Positions 9,101-15,908 of a DNA stretch of 48,184 nucleotides are shown piece by piece. Source of the DNA: an uncultured Muribaculaceae bacterium (GTDB lineage Bacteria; Bacteroidota; Bacteroidia; Bacteroidales; Muribaculaceae). A model generated the notes under the pieces. The model ran no database searches and was not told where the DNA came from. It saw only the letters and a list, made by a program, of their open reading frames with translations. The translations under genes and the position numbers were made by a program. How positions within the stretch are numbered: position 1 is the stretch's first letter; each line of letters starts with the position of its first letter. The stretch covers positions 1 through 48,184 of the forward strand of contig CAJUHM010000014.1 of the NCBI GenBank assembly GCA_910586475.1, written 5' to 3'.

Positions 9101-9648
9101 GCAATGAGGATTAGATATTTGTCGCTGTGCGGGAGGTCGGCTCTGTTTTCCCATTTGAGAATCAGCCAGAAGACGAGGGCTGTGCAGAAAGAGGAGAATG
9201 CGTAGACTTCACCTTCGACGGCGGAGAACCAGAAGGTGTCGCTCCAGGCGTACATCAGGGCACCGCAAAGTCCGGAACCGAATATGACCAGCATTTTCAG
9301 GGGTGAGACATCAGTCGCGTCGTCGCTGACGACGAGTTTCCTGACGAGATGTGTTATTGTCCAGAATAGCAGCAGTATTGTCGCAGCGCTGAGCAGTCCG
9401 GACATCAGGTTGACCATTAGGGCCACTTTGGTTACGTCGCCGAAAGCGAAATTGGTGAAGAAACGGGCGGCGAGCATGAATATCGGGTTGCCCGGCGGGT
9501 GTCCGATTTCCAGTTTGTAACCCTGAAGAATGAATTCAGGACAGTCCCAGAAGCTTGCCGTCGGCTCGAGAGTGAGGATGTAGGTCACGGCCGCGATCAG
9601 AAAGCAGAGCCATCCTATTGAATTGTTGAGAATGTTGTAACGTCTCAT
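6169..9648 (-). CDS. DUF2723 (TMEM260-like) polytopic membrane protein
   Basis: An 1159-aa protein with a long N-terminal polytopic half (roughly ten or more hydrophobic helices, residues about 10-380, with more near 590-720) and a large soluble C-terminal half. The N-terminus carries the DUF2723 hallmark LEPTASFWDCPEF then GHPPGNPIF, resembling the acidic first loop of GT-C glycosyltransferases. The family includes eukaryotic TMEM260, a protein O-mannosyltransferase, so a role in protein O-glycosylation or cell-envelope glycan transfer is plausible; Bacteroidetes add O-glycans to many secreted proteins. A second conserved patch is FTYGDNDTFPLWYAQEVEGV. The promoter box is at 9717-9724, and the deacetylase and queG follow directly. 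Substrate unknown. Confidence 0.9.
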   Translation of the reverse strand: MRRYNILNNSIGWLCFLIAAVTYILTLEPTASFWDCPEFILQGYKLEIGHPPGNPIFMLAARFFTNFAFGDVTKVALMVNLMSGLLSAATILLLFWTITHLVRKLVVSDDATDVSPLKMLVIFGSGLCGALMYAWSDTFWFSAVEGEVYAFSSFCTALVFWLILKWENRADLPHSDKYLILIAYIIGISIAVHLLNLLCIPAIVLVVYYRKWASPTGKGSLMALMVSFVIVGLILYGLVPGFIKMAQQFELFFVNGLGFSFNMGALIYSFVLVAAFCWTIFELYRQNNLMRIRISFLISTFLSGVFWIGHGFWPLLILTAALAVYLFKTRRLPVRILNIAALSILVIFVGYSSYALLLIRSSAHTPMNQNAPDNVFSLSNYLNREQYGDRPLFYGETMESQPVRDESGSPIVKSGQDQYAKKVKTSESDKDAYYMYGEHKEYVMTPELNALFPRIYSGEPDHRQAYSEWIGGLKGTTVQGTTYMDSNGNSLETQPKIKPTFGEHFRYFMNYQLSHMYWRYFMWNFAGRQNDIQGNGEVNHGNWISGIPFIDNPRLGDQSLLPYDEGEGNAGHNAFFLLPLIMGIIGLGWQAFTSRRGIEQFWVVFFLFFMTGIAIVIYLNQTPGQPRERDYAFAGSFYAYAIWVGMGVAGLWRLILGIIHNTKDSPATEPDNNSPLARKSMIAAAVAAIIGLIVPLQVVSQTWDDHDRSGRYAARDFGMNYLNSLDKNAIIFTYGDNDTFPLWYAQEVEGVRTDVKVVNLSYLTTDWYINQIRRPSYDAPGIELQAKPADYAYGELGFAYVVPQLSASDTVPAVQAIREIYEPEARENDYGISIIRHPRMYIPVDLNQMVKDGHISENDLKNPLYYAMDAIPMDFSSTNGLYLNNIMALDMLSLSAANGWNRPVYIAMTVPERSYMGLTPFMRNTGLAYEITPLLYRGRDMGVNTDKMYTNVTERFQWGGLDKVTEPGQVYLDETVRRMVTTNRSAMLDLSIALVTEAEFADSIAGGDTAGAEAFRKDRYTKARNVLNLMREKLPTAAMPFATQIGAQVGDLYNVIGKATGNEADCQIAREILRGEIDRYTTNVLYYQSLSPSKYSSLQNTDRYIDMIYYLDLIDAYRDAGGDTDKLMTELAAKGVNLKRQIDYRERQATAAAQSQQDS

Positions 9649-9716
9649 GCGCAGAAAAGTGCAGGTAGTTTCGATTGATTACGTTTTGAAATCTGCCTTA
9701 TAGGGCAATTAATGCG

Positions 9717-9724
9717 CAAAGATA
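9717..9724 (-). promoter_or_regulatory. -7 box TATCTTTG for the DUF2723 operon
   Basis: The minus-strand TATCTTTG lies 69 bp before the DUF2723 start codon, the clearest Bacteroidetes-type -7 box in the 9649-9836 gap. No good -33 match at 19-21 bp. The gap shows no gene. Confidence 0.5.
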
Positions 9725-9836
9725 GTGTTTTTTGAGTTTATTATCTTAGAAACTGTTTAAATTTACAGCGAAAAAAAATGTTAAGAGTCGTTCCTGCGGG
9801 TTGATTGAGGTCTTTTTCGCGGGGTGGGCGTCCGGA

Positions 9837-10562
9837 TCAGCGCAGGATTGGCCAGGGGAATTTGCGCAGCCTGGTGATGAGGCGTTTTTCGTTGCCGCGG
9901 CAATATGTGTCGCAGAGGCTGTGGAAGGCTGGTGAGTGGTCGGGGTGGGTCAGATGGGCGAGTTCGTGGTCGATGATGAATGTCCGCAGTTCCGGCGGCA
10001 GGAATATGAGCAGCGCTGAGAGCCGGATGCGACGGCTGTTCCGGTAGCAGCATCCGAGCACTCCCCTGCCCTTTCCGATTTCCCATCTGAGGGGCTGGAT
10101 TCCGAGTTCGGCGGCTCTGGCTTCGGCAAAGGGAATCAGCCGTGGTGCGAGGTGGCGGGCTATGGCGATCAGAGAATCGCTGACCGCTTTTGCGGTGGAT
10201 GGGTCGGAGAAGTCTGTGTCCGGGGGCAGGGAGATGCAGAAGCCTGTGTCTGTCCGGCTGATTGCCGGGTGATTGCGGCTGTCTGAGCTGATGATGGCGA
10301 TCCGGCCTTCGGGGATGACGCATGTCCAGCCGAATCGGTAGCGTTGGGCTGTGGAGGGGCCGGGTGTGTTTCTGAGGCGCGGGAGGAGTCCGGCGATCGC
10401 TTTGCGGACGGTCTTTTCGTCGGCGCCGCGGGGTACGGAAGCGAGCAGCCGGCCGTCGGATGTCCGACGCAGGCGCAGGTGCAGGGAGTTGGCGCGGGGC
10501 GTGACGGAGACGGTAATGCCGTTTTCGAATGTCATTGTTGTGGCGGCGGTCAGTCGGCTCAT
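9837..10562 (-). CDS. YgjP-like zinc metallopeptidase (DUF45/SprT-like fold)
   Basis: A 241-aa protein of the YgjP/DUF45 family. The zinc signature HELAH (residues 199-203) is followed by HPDHSPAF, giving the third ligand at His 209, and is preceded by the typical WEIGKGRGVLGCCYRNSR and LIFLPPELRTFIIDHELAH pattern (usually WGSC...LNWRLILAP in other species). The N-terminal half holds the family's arginine-rich beta segment (LHLRLRRTSDGRL, VPRGADEK). It starts 11 bp after the nadK stop, so it is probably co-transcribed with nadK. E. coli YgjP has been called a UTP pyrophosphatase or metal-dependent hydrolase; the physiological role is unclear. Confidence 0.82.
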   Translation of the reverse strand: MSRLTAATTMTFENGITVSVTPRANSLHLRLRRTSDGRLLASVPRGADEKTVRKAIAGLLPRLRNTPGPSTAQRYRFGWTCVIPEGRIAIISSDSRNHPAISRTDTGFCISLPPDTDFSDPSTAKAVSDSLIAIARHLAPRLIPFAEARAAELGIQPLRWEIGKGRGVLGCCYRNSRRIRLSALLIFLPPELRTFIIDHELAHLTHPDHSPAFHSLCDTYCRGNEKRLITRLRKFPWPILR

Positions 10563-10573
10563 GTGAGGGGGAG

Positions 10574-11458
10574 TTACTCTGCCCAGTGGAGTTTATGGCG
10601 GAGGGAGTGGATGAATGACTGTTCGGGCAGGTGGGCCACTCTGATTTTGAAGTCTGCTTTTTTCAGTTCGAGTCGTGTTGTGATGGGAAGCGGTGTGGAG
10701 CGTCCGTCGATCGCAAGCATCATTGAGCCGGACCGGGAGCGGCATGTGATTGAGAGGGAGATGCTGTCGGGGACTACCAAAGGTCGCATCGAAAGGGAGT
10801 GGGCTGCGACGGGGGAGATGACCCAGTCGGAGCATAGAGGGGAGATGATCGGTCCGCCGACTGAGAGATTGTAGCCAGTGGAGCCGGTTGGGGTGGAGAC
10901 GAGCAGTCCGTCGCCGGTGTAGGTGGCGAGCGGGGAGTCTCCTATGGTCGCTTCGATTGTGATCATCGAGGCTGTGTCCTGCTTGAGGATTGCCACTTCG
11001 TTGAGCGCGTGTGCGTTGGGAGGAAGTATGGTGTTGGGGGATGTCGCGGAGATCAGGGTGCGGGGCTCGGTAGTGAAATCACCTTCGACAATGCGTTGCG
11101 TGATGAGTCGGGCGTTTGAGATGTTTGCTGCAGACAGATAGCCCAGGTGGCCGGAGTTTATGCCCATGACCGGCACTCCGCTGCGGCCGATGCGGTTGGC
11201 TGTTGTCAGGAATGTTCCGTCGCCCCCGATGCTTATGGCGAGGGTATCTGCGGTATCTGCGGTGACTTCGGGCGGCATGGCTGTCAGTTGTATGGAGCCG
11301 GCAGCTTCGGGTGCGATGCGGAGCAGGAAGTCGCGGTAGTCTTTTTCAGCACAGAGCCTTACGCTTCCGGCGGCAGCGATGAGGGCGAGGAGAAAGTCGC
11401 GCAGTTCGTCGAGGCGTGAGGACTGGGTGGGATTTCCGTAGAGAAATATGTTTTGCAT
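10574..11458 (-). CDS. nadK: NAD kinase
   Basis: A 294-aa enzyme that phosphorylates NAD to NADP, the only known route to NADP. Diagnostic motifs: SIGGDGTFLTTAN (GGDG at residues 78-81, catalytic Asp), VMGINSGHLGYLS, ALNEVAI, and the long TPTGSTGYNLSVGGPI loop with SPVAAHSL. Length fits the bacterial family (about 290-305). It lies between the ACT-like gene (35 bp upstream) and the YgjP-type peptidase (11 bp downstream) on the same strand, divergent from pdxJ, an arrangement typical of Bacteroidales. A short stretch of its 5' coding region (codons about 28-40) is nearly repeated in the nearby intergenic region at 12025-12060. Confidence 0.97.
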   Translation of the reverse strand: MQNIFLYGNPTQSSRLDELRDFLLALIAAAGSVRLCAEKDYRDFLLRIAPEAAGSIQLTAMPPEVTADTADTLAISIGGDGTFLTTANRIGRSGVPVMGINSGHLGYLSAANISNARLITQRIVEGDFTTEPRTLISATSPNTILPPNAHALNEVAILKQDTASMITIEATIGDSPLATYTGDGLLVSTPTGSTGYNLSVGGPIISPLCSDWVISPVAAHSLSMRPLVVPDSISLSITCRSRSGSMMLAIDGRSTPLPITTRLELKKADFKIRVAHLPEQSFIHSLRHKLHWAE

Positions 11459-11493
11459 TGCCGTCGTGAATGGATTTGTTCTGTGTGGGTGGG

Positions 11494-11886
11494 TCAGATT
11501 TCGATATGAGCCATCAGTTCGCCGATCCGTTCGGCAATTTCCTGCCCCATAAGATCATAGCCGGATCGGATGCTTATCGCGGAGTAGCCGTAGCGTTCGA
11601 GCGAGCGCCTGACCGCACCGGCATTGCGGTGGCTTACGCGCAGGTCGACAATGATCTCGCCGGATGGGAGGGTTTCGGAGGTCACGTTGAGGTTCAGCAG
11701 ATGAGCGTCTGCGTCCTCTACGGCGCGGCTTATGCGCGATGCGCTGTAGTCGCTGCGGGAGCATGCAATCGAGAGCTCGCAACATTCGGCGTTGGGCGGG
11801 AAGAGGCGTTCTTCCGAATGGAGGAAAAGATCAGCGTCAGTTCCGGCGTGATTTTTTTCAAATAATATGCTATCTTTTGAATTCAA
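11494..11886 (-). CDS. Small ACT-like domain protein (AcuB C-terminal-like, no CBS)
   Basis: A 130-aa protein upstream of nadK. In many Bacteroidales this slot holds a CBS-pair protein with a C-terminal ACT-like domain, annotated CBS-domain or AcuB-like. Here residues about 35-120 resemble only that C-terminal part: SRSDYSASRISRAVEDADA, then TSETLPSGEIIVDLRVSH, then RRSLERYGY. The N-terminal 30 residues show no CBS motif, and upstream sequence is AT-rich and noncoding. So either a CBS-less variant or a truncated gene; the intact frame and its own -7 box (11943-11950) argue for a working short form. Ligand unknown; it may sense nucleotides or amino acids. Confidence 0.6.
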   Translation of the reverse strand: MNSKDSILFEKNHAGTDADLFLHSEERLFPPNAECCELSIACSRSDYSASRISRAVEDADAHLLNLNVTSETLPSGEIIVDLRVSHRNAGAVRRSLERYGYSAISIRSGYDLMGQEIAERIGELMAHIEI

Positions 11887-11942
11887 TCTTTTTTATTTAT
11901 GTTTTTTCTCCCTAAATTTGTAGTCGGAAATTCGGCGGAATG

Positions 11943-11950
11943 CAAATTTA
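11943..11950 (-). promoter_or_regulatory. -7 box TAAATTTG for the ACT-nadK-ygjP operon
   Basis: The minus-strand TAAATTTG lies 57 bp before the start codon at 11886. On the other strand, a weaker TAAAATTG at 12114-12121 precedes pdxJ. The 11887-12132 gap is therefore a divergent promoter region, and contains no gene. Confidence 0.45.
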
Positions 11951-12024
11951 GCAATTTTATTTCGAACAATAGCTATATTAGTCTAACGCACGGCTTTGAA
12001 ACAAGTTTAATTAACTTACTGAAG

Positions 12025-12060
12025 TTTTTCAGCGCAGAGCCTTATGCCTGCGGCGGCATC
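12025..12060. repeat. 36-bp near-copy of a nadK coding segment
   Basis: Bases 12025-12060 match 11342-11377 inside nadK at 31 of 36 positions, same orientation. The nadK copy encodes the AAAGSVRLCAEK stretch; read the same way, the intergenic copy encodes AAAGIRLCAEK and then meets a stop. The differences are spread out, so it is either an old duplication remnant or a shared functional element. Confidence 0.6.
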
Positions 12061-12132
12061 CAGAGCTGAATTCCATTAAAAAAAACGATCAGATTCGGAT
12101 CTCTGACACATTACTAAAATTGTTGCACCACA

Positions 12133-12849
12133 ATGACCCATTTAAGTGTAAATATCAATAAAGTGGCGACTCTGCGCAATGCGCGCGGCGAAAATATGCC
12201 TGACGTGCAGCTTTTTGCCACTGAATGCGAGCAGCTTGGCGCAGACGGAATCACGGTCCATCCGCGTCCGGACGAACGTCACATCCGTTATGCCGACGTC
12301 TTTCTGCTGCGCCCGCTTGTCAAGACGGAGTTTAATATCGAGGGATATCCGTCGCCTGAGTTTCTCGATCTTGTTCTGAAAATCAAGCCGGAGCAGGTCA
12401 CACTTGTTCCCGATGCTCCGGGCGATCTGACGAGCCACGAGGGGTGGGACGTGGAGGCTAACAAGGAGTTCCTCACCAATATTGTCGACCGGCTGCGCGA
12501 CGCCGGTATCCGCACATCGATTTTTGTGGGGACGGATATTGACAATATCAAGGCTGCTGCCCGCACGGGGGCCGATCGTGTCGAGCTTTACACGAAACCG
12601 TATGCCGATTCCTATCCGGCCGATCCGGAAGCAGCAGTGGCTCCGTATGTGGAGGCGAGCCGTGCCGCCCACAGCGCGGGTCTTGGCGTCAATGCCGGCC
12701 ACGATCTGAATCTGGCCAATCTCGGCTTTTTCTATCAGAATCTGCCCTATCTCAATGAGGTGTCGATCGGCCATTCGCTGATTTCGGACGCACTCTATCT
12801 CGGTCTGGCAGAGACGATCAGACGTTACAAACTCGCTCTCAAGAGCTAA
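12133..12849 (+). CDS. pdxJ: Pyridoxine 5'-phosphate synthase PdxJ
   Basis: A 238-aa TIM-barrel enzyme that condenses 1-deoxy-D-xylulose 5-phosphate with 3-amino-2-oxopropyl phosphate to pyridoxine 5'-phosphate in DXP-dependent vitamin B6 synthesis. Clear marks: the LSVNINKVATLRNAR opening, GADGITVHPRPDERHI, KTEFNIEGYP, VTLVPDAPGDLTSHEGWD, VELYTKPYAD, GLGVNAGHDLN and VSIGHSLISDAL. Length is normal. It heads the pdxJ-exbB-exbD-tonB run on the plus strand, divergent from the ACT-nadK operon. A weak -7-like TAAAATTG lies 12 bp before the ATG. Confidence 0.97.
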   Translation: MTHLSVNINKVATLRNARGENMPDVQLFATECEQLGADGITVHPRPDERHIRYADVFLLRPLVKTEFNIEGYPSPEFLDLVLKIKPEQVTLVPDAPGDLTSHEGWDVEANKEFLTNIVDRLRDAGIRTSIFVGTDIDNIKAAARTGADRVELYTKPYADSYPADPEAAVAPYVEASRAAHSAGLGVNAGHDLNLANLGFFYQNLPYLNEVSIGHSLISDALYLGLAETIRRYKLALKS

Positions 12850-12888
12850 TAAACAAATTCTGTCTTTTTTTCATCCGCTTTCATTCCT

Positions 12889-13662
12889 ATGCTTACTCTT
12901 TTTGCTTCGTTGCCGACTCAGACAATGGATGTCACCGCCAACGTAGCCGACACCGTCGGCGAAATGGCTGAACCCGTGACCGCTTCAGTTCAGAACGTGG
13001 CTCCGGCAGTTGCCGACGCAATCAATGCCGCTCCTGTTGTCGAATCCCTTTCGTTCTGGGAACTTTGCCTCAAGGGCGGTTTCATCATGATTCCGCTGGC
13101 TTTACTTTTGATTGTTTCGATCTATGTATTCTTTGAACGCTGGATTGCGATCCATTCGGCCGCTAAAGAGGATGATACGTTCATGAAGCGCATCAAAGAC
13201 TGCATTCTCGAAGGCGATCCGGAAGCGGCGATGACTCTGTGTAACCGCACGAATACTCCATACTCTCGCCTGATCCTCAAGGGAATCACCCGAATCGGTC
13301 GCCCGATGAATGATGTTCTTGTCGCAATCGAGAACACTGGAAACATCGAGATCGCCAGCCTTGGTCGCCGTCTTCCCTGGCTCGCGACAACAGCTGCCGG
13401 TGCTCCGATGCTCGGGTTCCTCGGTACGGTCTGGGGTATGGTGCAGGCTTTCTATAACCTTGCAAAAGCGGGTTCGAGCGCCAATATCGATGTGCTTGCG
13501 GGAGGTATCTATCAGGCTCTGGTCACGACGGTTGCCGGTCTGGTGGTCGGCATTGTGGCTCTTTTTGCCTACAATTATCTGGTTGCCAGCATTAATGGTG
13601 TGATGAACTCTCTCGAAGCCAAGACAATGGAGTTTATGGACCTTCTTAACGAACCGGCCTGA
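12889..13662 (+). CDS. exbB: MotA/TolQ/ExbB proton channel protein
   Basis: A 257-aa inner-membrane protein. After an N-terminal extension of about 60 residues there are three hydrophobic helices (about 66-88, 165-185 and 205-230). The conserved channel regions GRRLPWLATTAAGAPMLGFLG TVWGM and QALVTTVAGLVVGIVALFAYN identify the MotA/TolQ/ExbB family. ExbB pentamers with ExbD convert proton flow into TonB movement. The gene is 39 bp after pdxJ and 21 bp before exbD. The start at 12889 leaves a long, Ala/Val-rich head; a Met near residue 10 or later is possible but there is no strong reason to prefer it. Confidence 0.93.
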   Translation: MLTLFASLPTQTMDVTANVADTVGEMAEPVTASVQNVAPAVADAINAAPVVESLSFWELCLKGGFIMIPLALLLIVSIYVFFERWIAIHSAAKEDDTFMKRIKDCILEGDPEAAMTLCNRTNTPYSRLILKGITRIGRPMNDVLVAIENTGNIEIASLGRRLPWLATTAAGAPMLGFLGTVWGMVQAFYNLAKAGSSANIDVLAGGIYQALVTTVAGLVVGIVALFAYNYLVASINGVMNSLEAKTMEFMDLLNEPA

Positions 13663-13683
13663 GCCGGCTAAAAATTCCGAGCA

Positions 13684-14118
13684 ATGGCACTTAAACGTCA
13701 ATATGACATGACGTCTATCTTTTCGATGGCTTCGATGACCGACGTCATATTTCTGCTTCTGATCTTCTTTATGGTCACCAGCACGTTCGTTTTTCCGACA
13801 GCACTGGAGGTCAATCTGCCTCAAAGCTCAGAACAGACGGCTCTTAAACCGTCGACGCGGGTGTTTGTGGATAAGAATAAGGTGATCTATGCTTCTTTTT
13901 CGGATGACAATTCGGAGCCTCAGCCGCTGAATCTCAATCAGCTCGTCGGGTTCATACAGACTATGCGCGCTCAGCGTCAGGAGGATTTTATCGCCATTTA
14001 TGCGGATGAGGAGGTCCCCTACGGAACGCTTGTCGAAATTCTCGATATAGGAGCGAAAAACGGGTTAAAAATGGTGCTTGCCACCAAGCCTGCGCCTTCA
14101 TCAGCGATGCCCCAATGA
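13684..14118 (+). CDS. exbD: ExbD/TolR family biopolymer transport protein
   Basis: A 144-aa protein with a cytoplasmic head, one membrane helix (about residues 17-36) and a periplasmic domain. The sequence MASMTDVIFLLLIFFMV contains the functional Asp (MTDVIFLLL) that carries protons in ExbD/TolR. The last residues overlap tonB by 4 bp (ATGA), so translation is coupled. Bacteroidales often have two adjacent exbD genes; only one is present here. Confidence 0.93.
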   Translation: MALKRQYDMTSIFSMASMTDVIFLLLIFFMVTSTFVFPTALEVNLPQSSEQTALKPSTRVFVDKNKVIYASFSDDNSEPQPLNLNQLVGFIQTMRAQRQEDFIAIYADEEVPYGTLVEILDIGAKNGLKMVLATKPAPSSAMPQ

Positions 14119-14945
14119 ATACTCTAAGAAGTTATTTTGAGAATGTTCCGCGTGAGCGCCGCAATGAGTTGGTTGCCGGGTTGCTGACGCTGCTGCTGTG
14201 TGTGGTGGTTGCGCTTGTTGTGGGACACTGGACGCTTTCCTACAGCCATTCGGCTCAGCAGACGTGGCCACCGGCTGATTCCTCGGAGTTGCTTTTCGAG
14301 GGGGAATATGTTATGACTGGTGACGTTACAGAGCCTGAAGTCCAGACGCCGGAGCCGGCCGAGGCCGGAGCAGTAGAAGAGCCTGCAGTCGAGGGTCTTG
14401 ACCGTGTGGACGAGGGCGATGTCGCCGAGACACCCGCTCCGCCTGTCGTTTCGGAGAGGCCTTCTCCGATGCAGGTGGCTAAGCCGAAGCCTGTCGAGAA
14501 GCCCGGTCCATCGAAGGCGGAAATAGAGGCGCAGAAAGCCCGGGAAAAGGCGCGCGAGGAAACTCAGCAGAAGATTGCCGGTCAGATGAAGTTCGGCTCC
14601 AACAGCTCGTCGGGGAATTCTTCGGGCAAGAGTGGCACTGCTGCCGGCAGCGCATCGAGCGGCAGTCTGTCGGGGGCTCCCGGCTACACTCTGTCGGGCC
14701 GCAGTCTCGCCTATTGGGAAATGCCAGTCAAGACGGCAGCAAACGGTACGGTCAAGGTGCGTGTCGTTGTCAATCAGCAGGGGAAGGTGATCGAAGCTTC
14801 GGTTGCTTCGTCGAGCGGCGCGGCGGCGTCGGATCAGGTCCGTCAGGCATGTGTGGAGGCGGCGAAGAAGTCGCAGTTTTCTGTCAGCCTCGATTCGCCG
14901 GCGCGTCAGTCGGGTGTGATCACGTATAAGTTTGTTGCCAAATAA
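14115..14945 (+). CDS. tonB: TonB-family energy transducer
   Basis: A 276-aa protein with the TonB plan: one N-terminal membrane helix (about residues 18-41), a Pro/Glu/Lys-rich periplasmic spacer (PEPAEAGAVEEPAVE, KPKPVEKPGPSKAE), a Ser/Gly-rich stretch (about 160-185) and a C-terminal domain with VKVRVVVNQQGKVIEASV typical of TonB C-terminal domains. It would link the ExbB/ExbD motor to outer-membrane receptors such as SusC-type transporters. The C-terminal domain is less canonical than in E. coli, more like the Bacteroidetes TonB/TolA-type. Its stop codon directly abuts the stop codon of the convergent EamA gene. Confidence 0.88.
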   Translation: MNTLRSYFENVPRERRNELVAGLLTLLLCVVVALVVGHWTLSYSHSAQQTWPPADSSELLFEGEYVMTGDVTEPEVQTPEPAEAGAVEEPAVEGLDRVDEGDVAETPAPPVVSERPSPMQVAKPKPVEKPGPSKAEIEAQKAREKAREETQQKIAGQMKFGSNSSSGNSSGKSGTAAGSASSGSLSGAPGYTLSGRSLAYWEMPVKTAANGTVKVRVVVNQQGKVIEASVASSSGAAASDQVRQACVEAAKKSQFSVSLDSPARQSGVITYKFVAK

Positions 14946-15908
14946 TCAGGCTTTTCCAACACTTTTCTGACTGTTTTCCGCAGATCCGAGGGTCACGAAG
15001 ATGACGCCGAGGAGAATGAGTGCGGTCGCTCCCAGTTTTGTCCAACCGAATTCCCCTACTCCCAGCCAGACGGCGGCGATTGCCGCGAATACTGGCTGCA
15101 GGTAGTTGTAGACGCTGACGACGGTCGGCTTGAGTGATCTCTGTGCGAATGGGATTGCAAGGTAGCTGAGGCTTGTCGAGAAGAGGATGATGAATGCAAG
15201 CGAGAGCCATGTCGCGGAGGAGAGCTGAGTCCAGGCGATGTCAGTCAGAGTGAAGCTGCAGCATGGCACGTAGGTCAGCGCGGAGATGAAAAACATCCAT
15301 TTCATCAGGGTGAATGGTGCGTAGCGTTTCGTCAGTCCGATCAGATAGACGTAGTAGATGGCGGCGCATATCTGTGCGGCGAGGCACAGGGAGTCGCCAA
15401 GGAGCGGATTGGTGGCGATCGCTCCGGCTCTGTTTCCTCCGACAAGAAGGATGACGCCGGTCATGCCGATTATGACGCCGGTCATTTTCCGCTTTGTGAT
15501 CGGAAACCGAAGTGCGATGGCTGCCAGAATCATTGTTATCATCGGTGTTGTCGATGACATGACTGCGGAGTCGATGGGGTTGGTGTAGCCTATGCCGAGG
15601 ATGAACAGTCCCTGATTGGCGCTGATCATCAGGATCGATGCGAGTAGCAGTCTGAGGCGGTCAGGCGGTGCGATTTTCTCGCGCGGAGCAACCGATTCGG
15701 GCAGGATTAGACTCAGCACGAAGAAGAGCAATGCGGCTCCTCCTATGCGGATTACCGAGAGCGCGAGCGGCGAAATTTCACCCTGTATCAGTATGTTTTT
15801 TGAGACGGGCGACATCAGTCCCCACGATATATTTGCAAGAAGCAGAGCCATGTGGCCCTGCTTCCTGTTGGCGTTTGTGTCGAAGTGTTTTATTGTCTGA
15901 GATTCCAT
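14946..15908 (-). CDS. EamA/DMT-family transporter
   Basis: A 320-aa inner-membrane protein of the drug/metabolite transporter superfamily with about ten hydrophobic helices in two EamA repeats (about residues 18-145 and 170-305). Family features: the ANISWGLMSPVSK first helix and the SLSYLAIPFAQRSLKPTVVSVYNYLQPVFAAIAAVWLGVGE region split over the second repeat. Members export amino acids or other small metabolites; the substrate cannot be read from sequence. The ATG lies 19 bp inside the 3' end of cysS, so it is probably the last gene of the lolD-to-cysS series. Its stop codon directly abuts the stop of the convergent tonB gene. Confidence 0.88.
   Translation of the reverse strand: MESQTIKHFDTNANRKQGHMALLLANISWGLMSPVSKNILIQGEISPLALSVIRIGGAALLFFVLSLILPESVAPREKIAPPDRLRLLLASILMISANQGLFILGIGYTNPIDSAVMSSTTPMITMILAAIALRFPITKRKMTGVIIGMTGVILLVGGNRAGAIATNPLLGDSLCLAAQICAAIYYVYLIGLTKRYAPFTLMKWMFFISALTYVPCCSFTLTDIAWTQLSSATWLSLAFIILFSTSLSYLAIPFAQRSLKPTVVSVYNYLQPVFAAIAAVWLGVGEFGWTKLGATALILLGVIFVTLGSAENSQKSVGKA

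Noticed and set aside
9781..10323. Minus-strand frame of 180 codons overlapping the YgjP-type gene
   Set aside because: Out of frame with the metallopeptidase; Arg/Pro/His-rich translation typical of a shadow.
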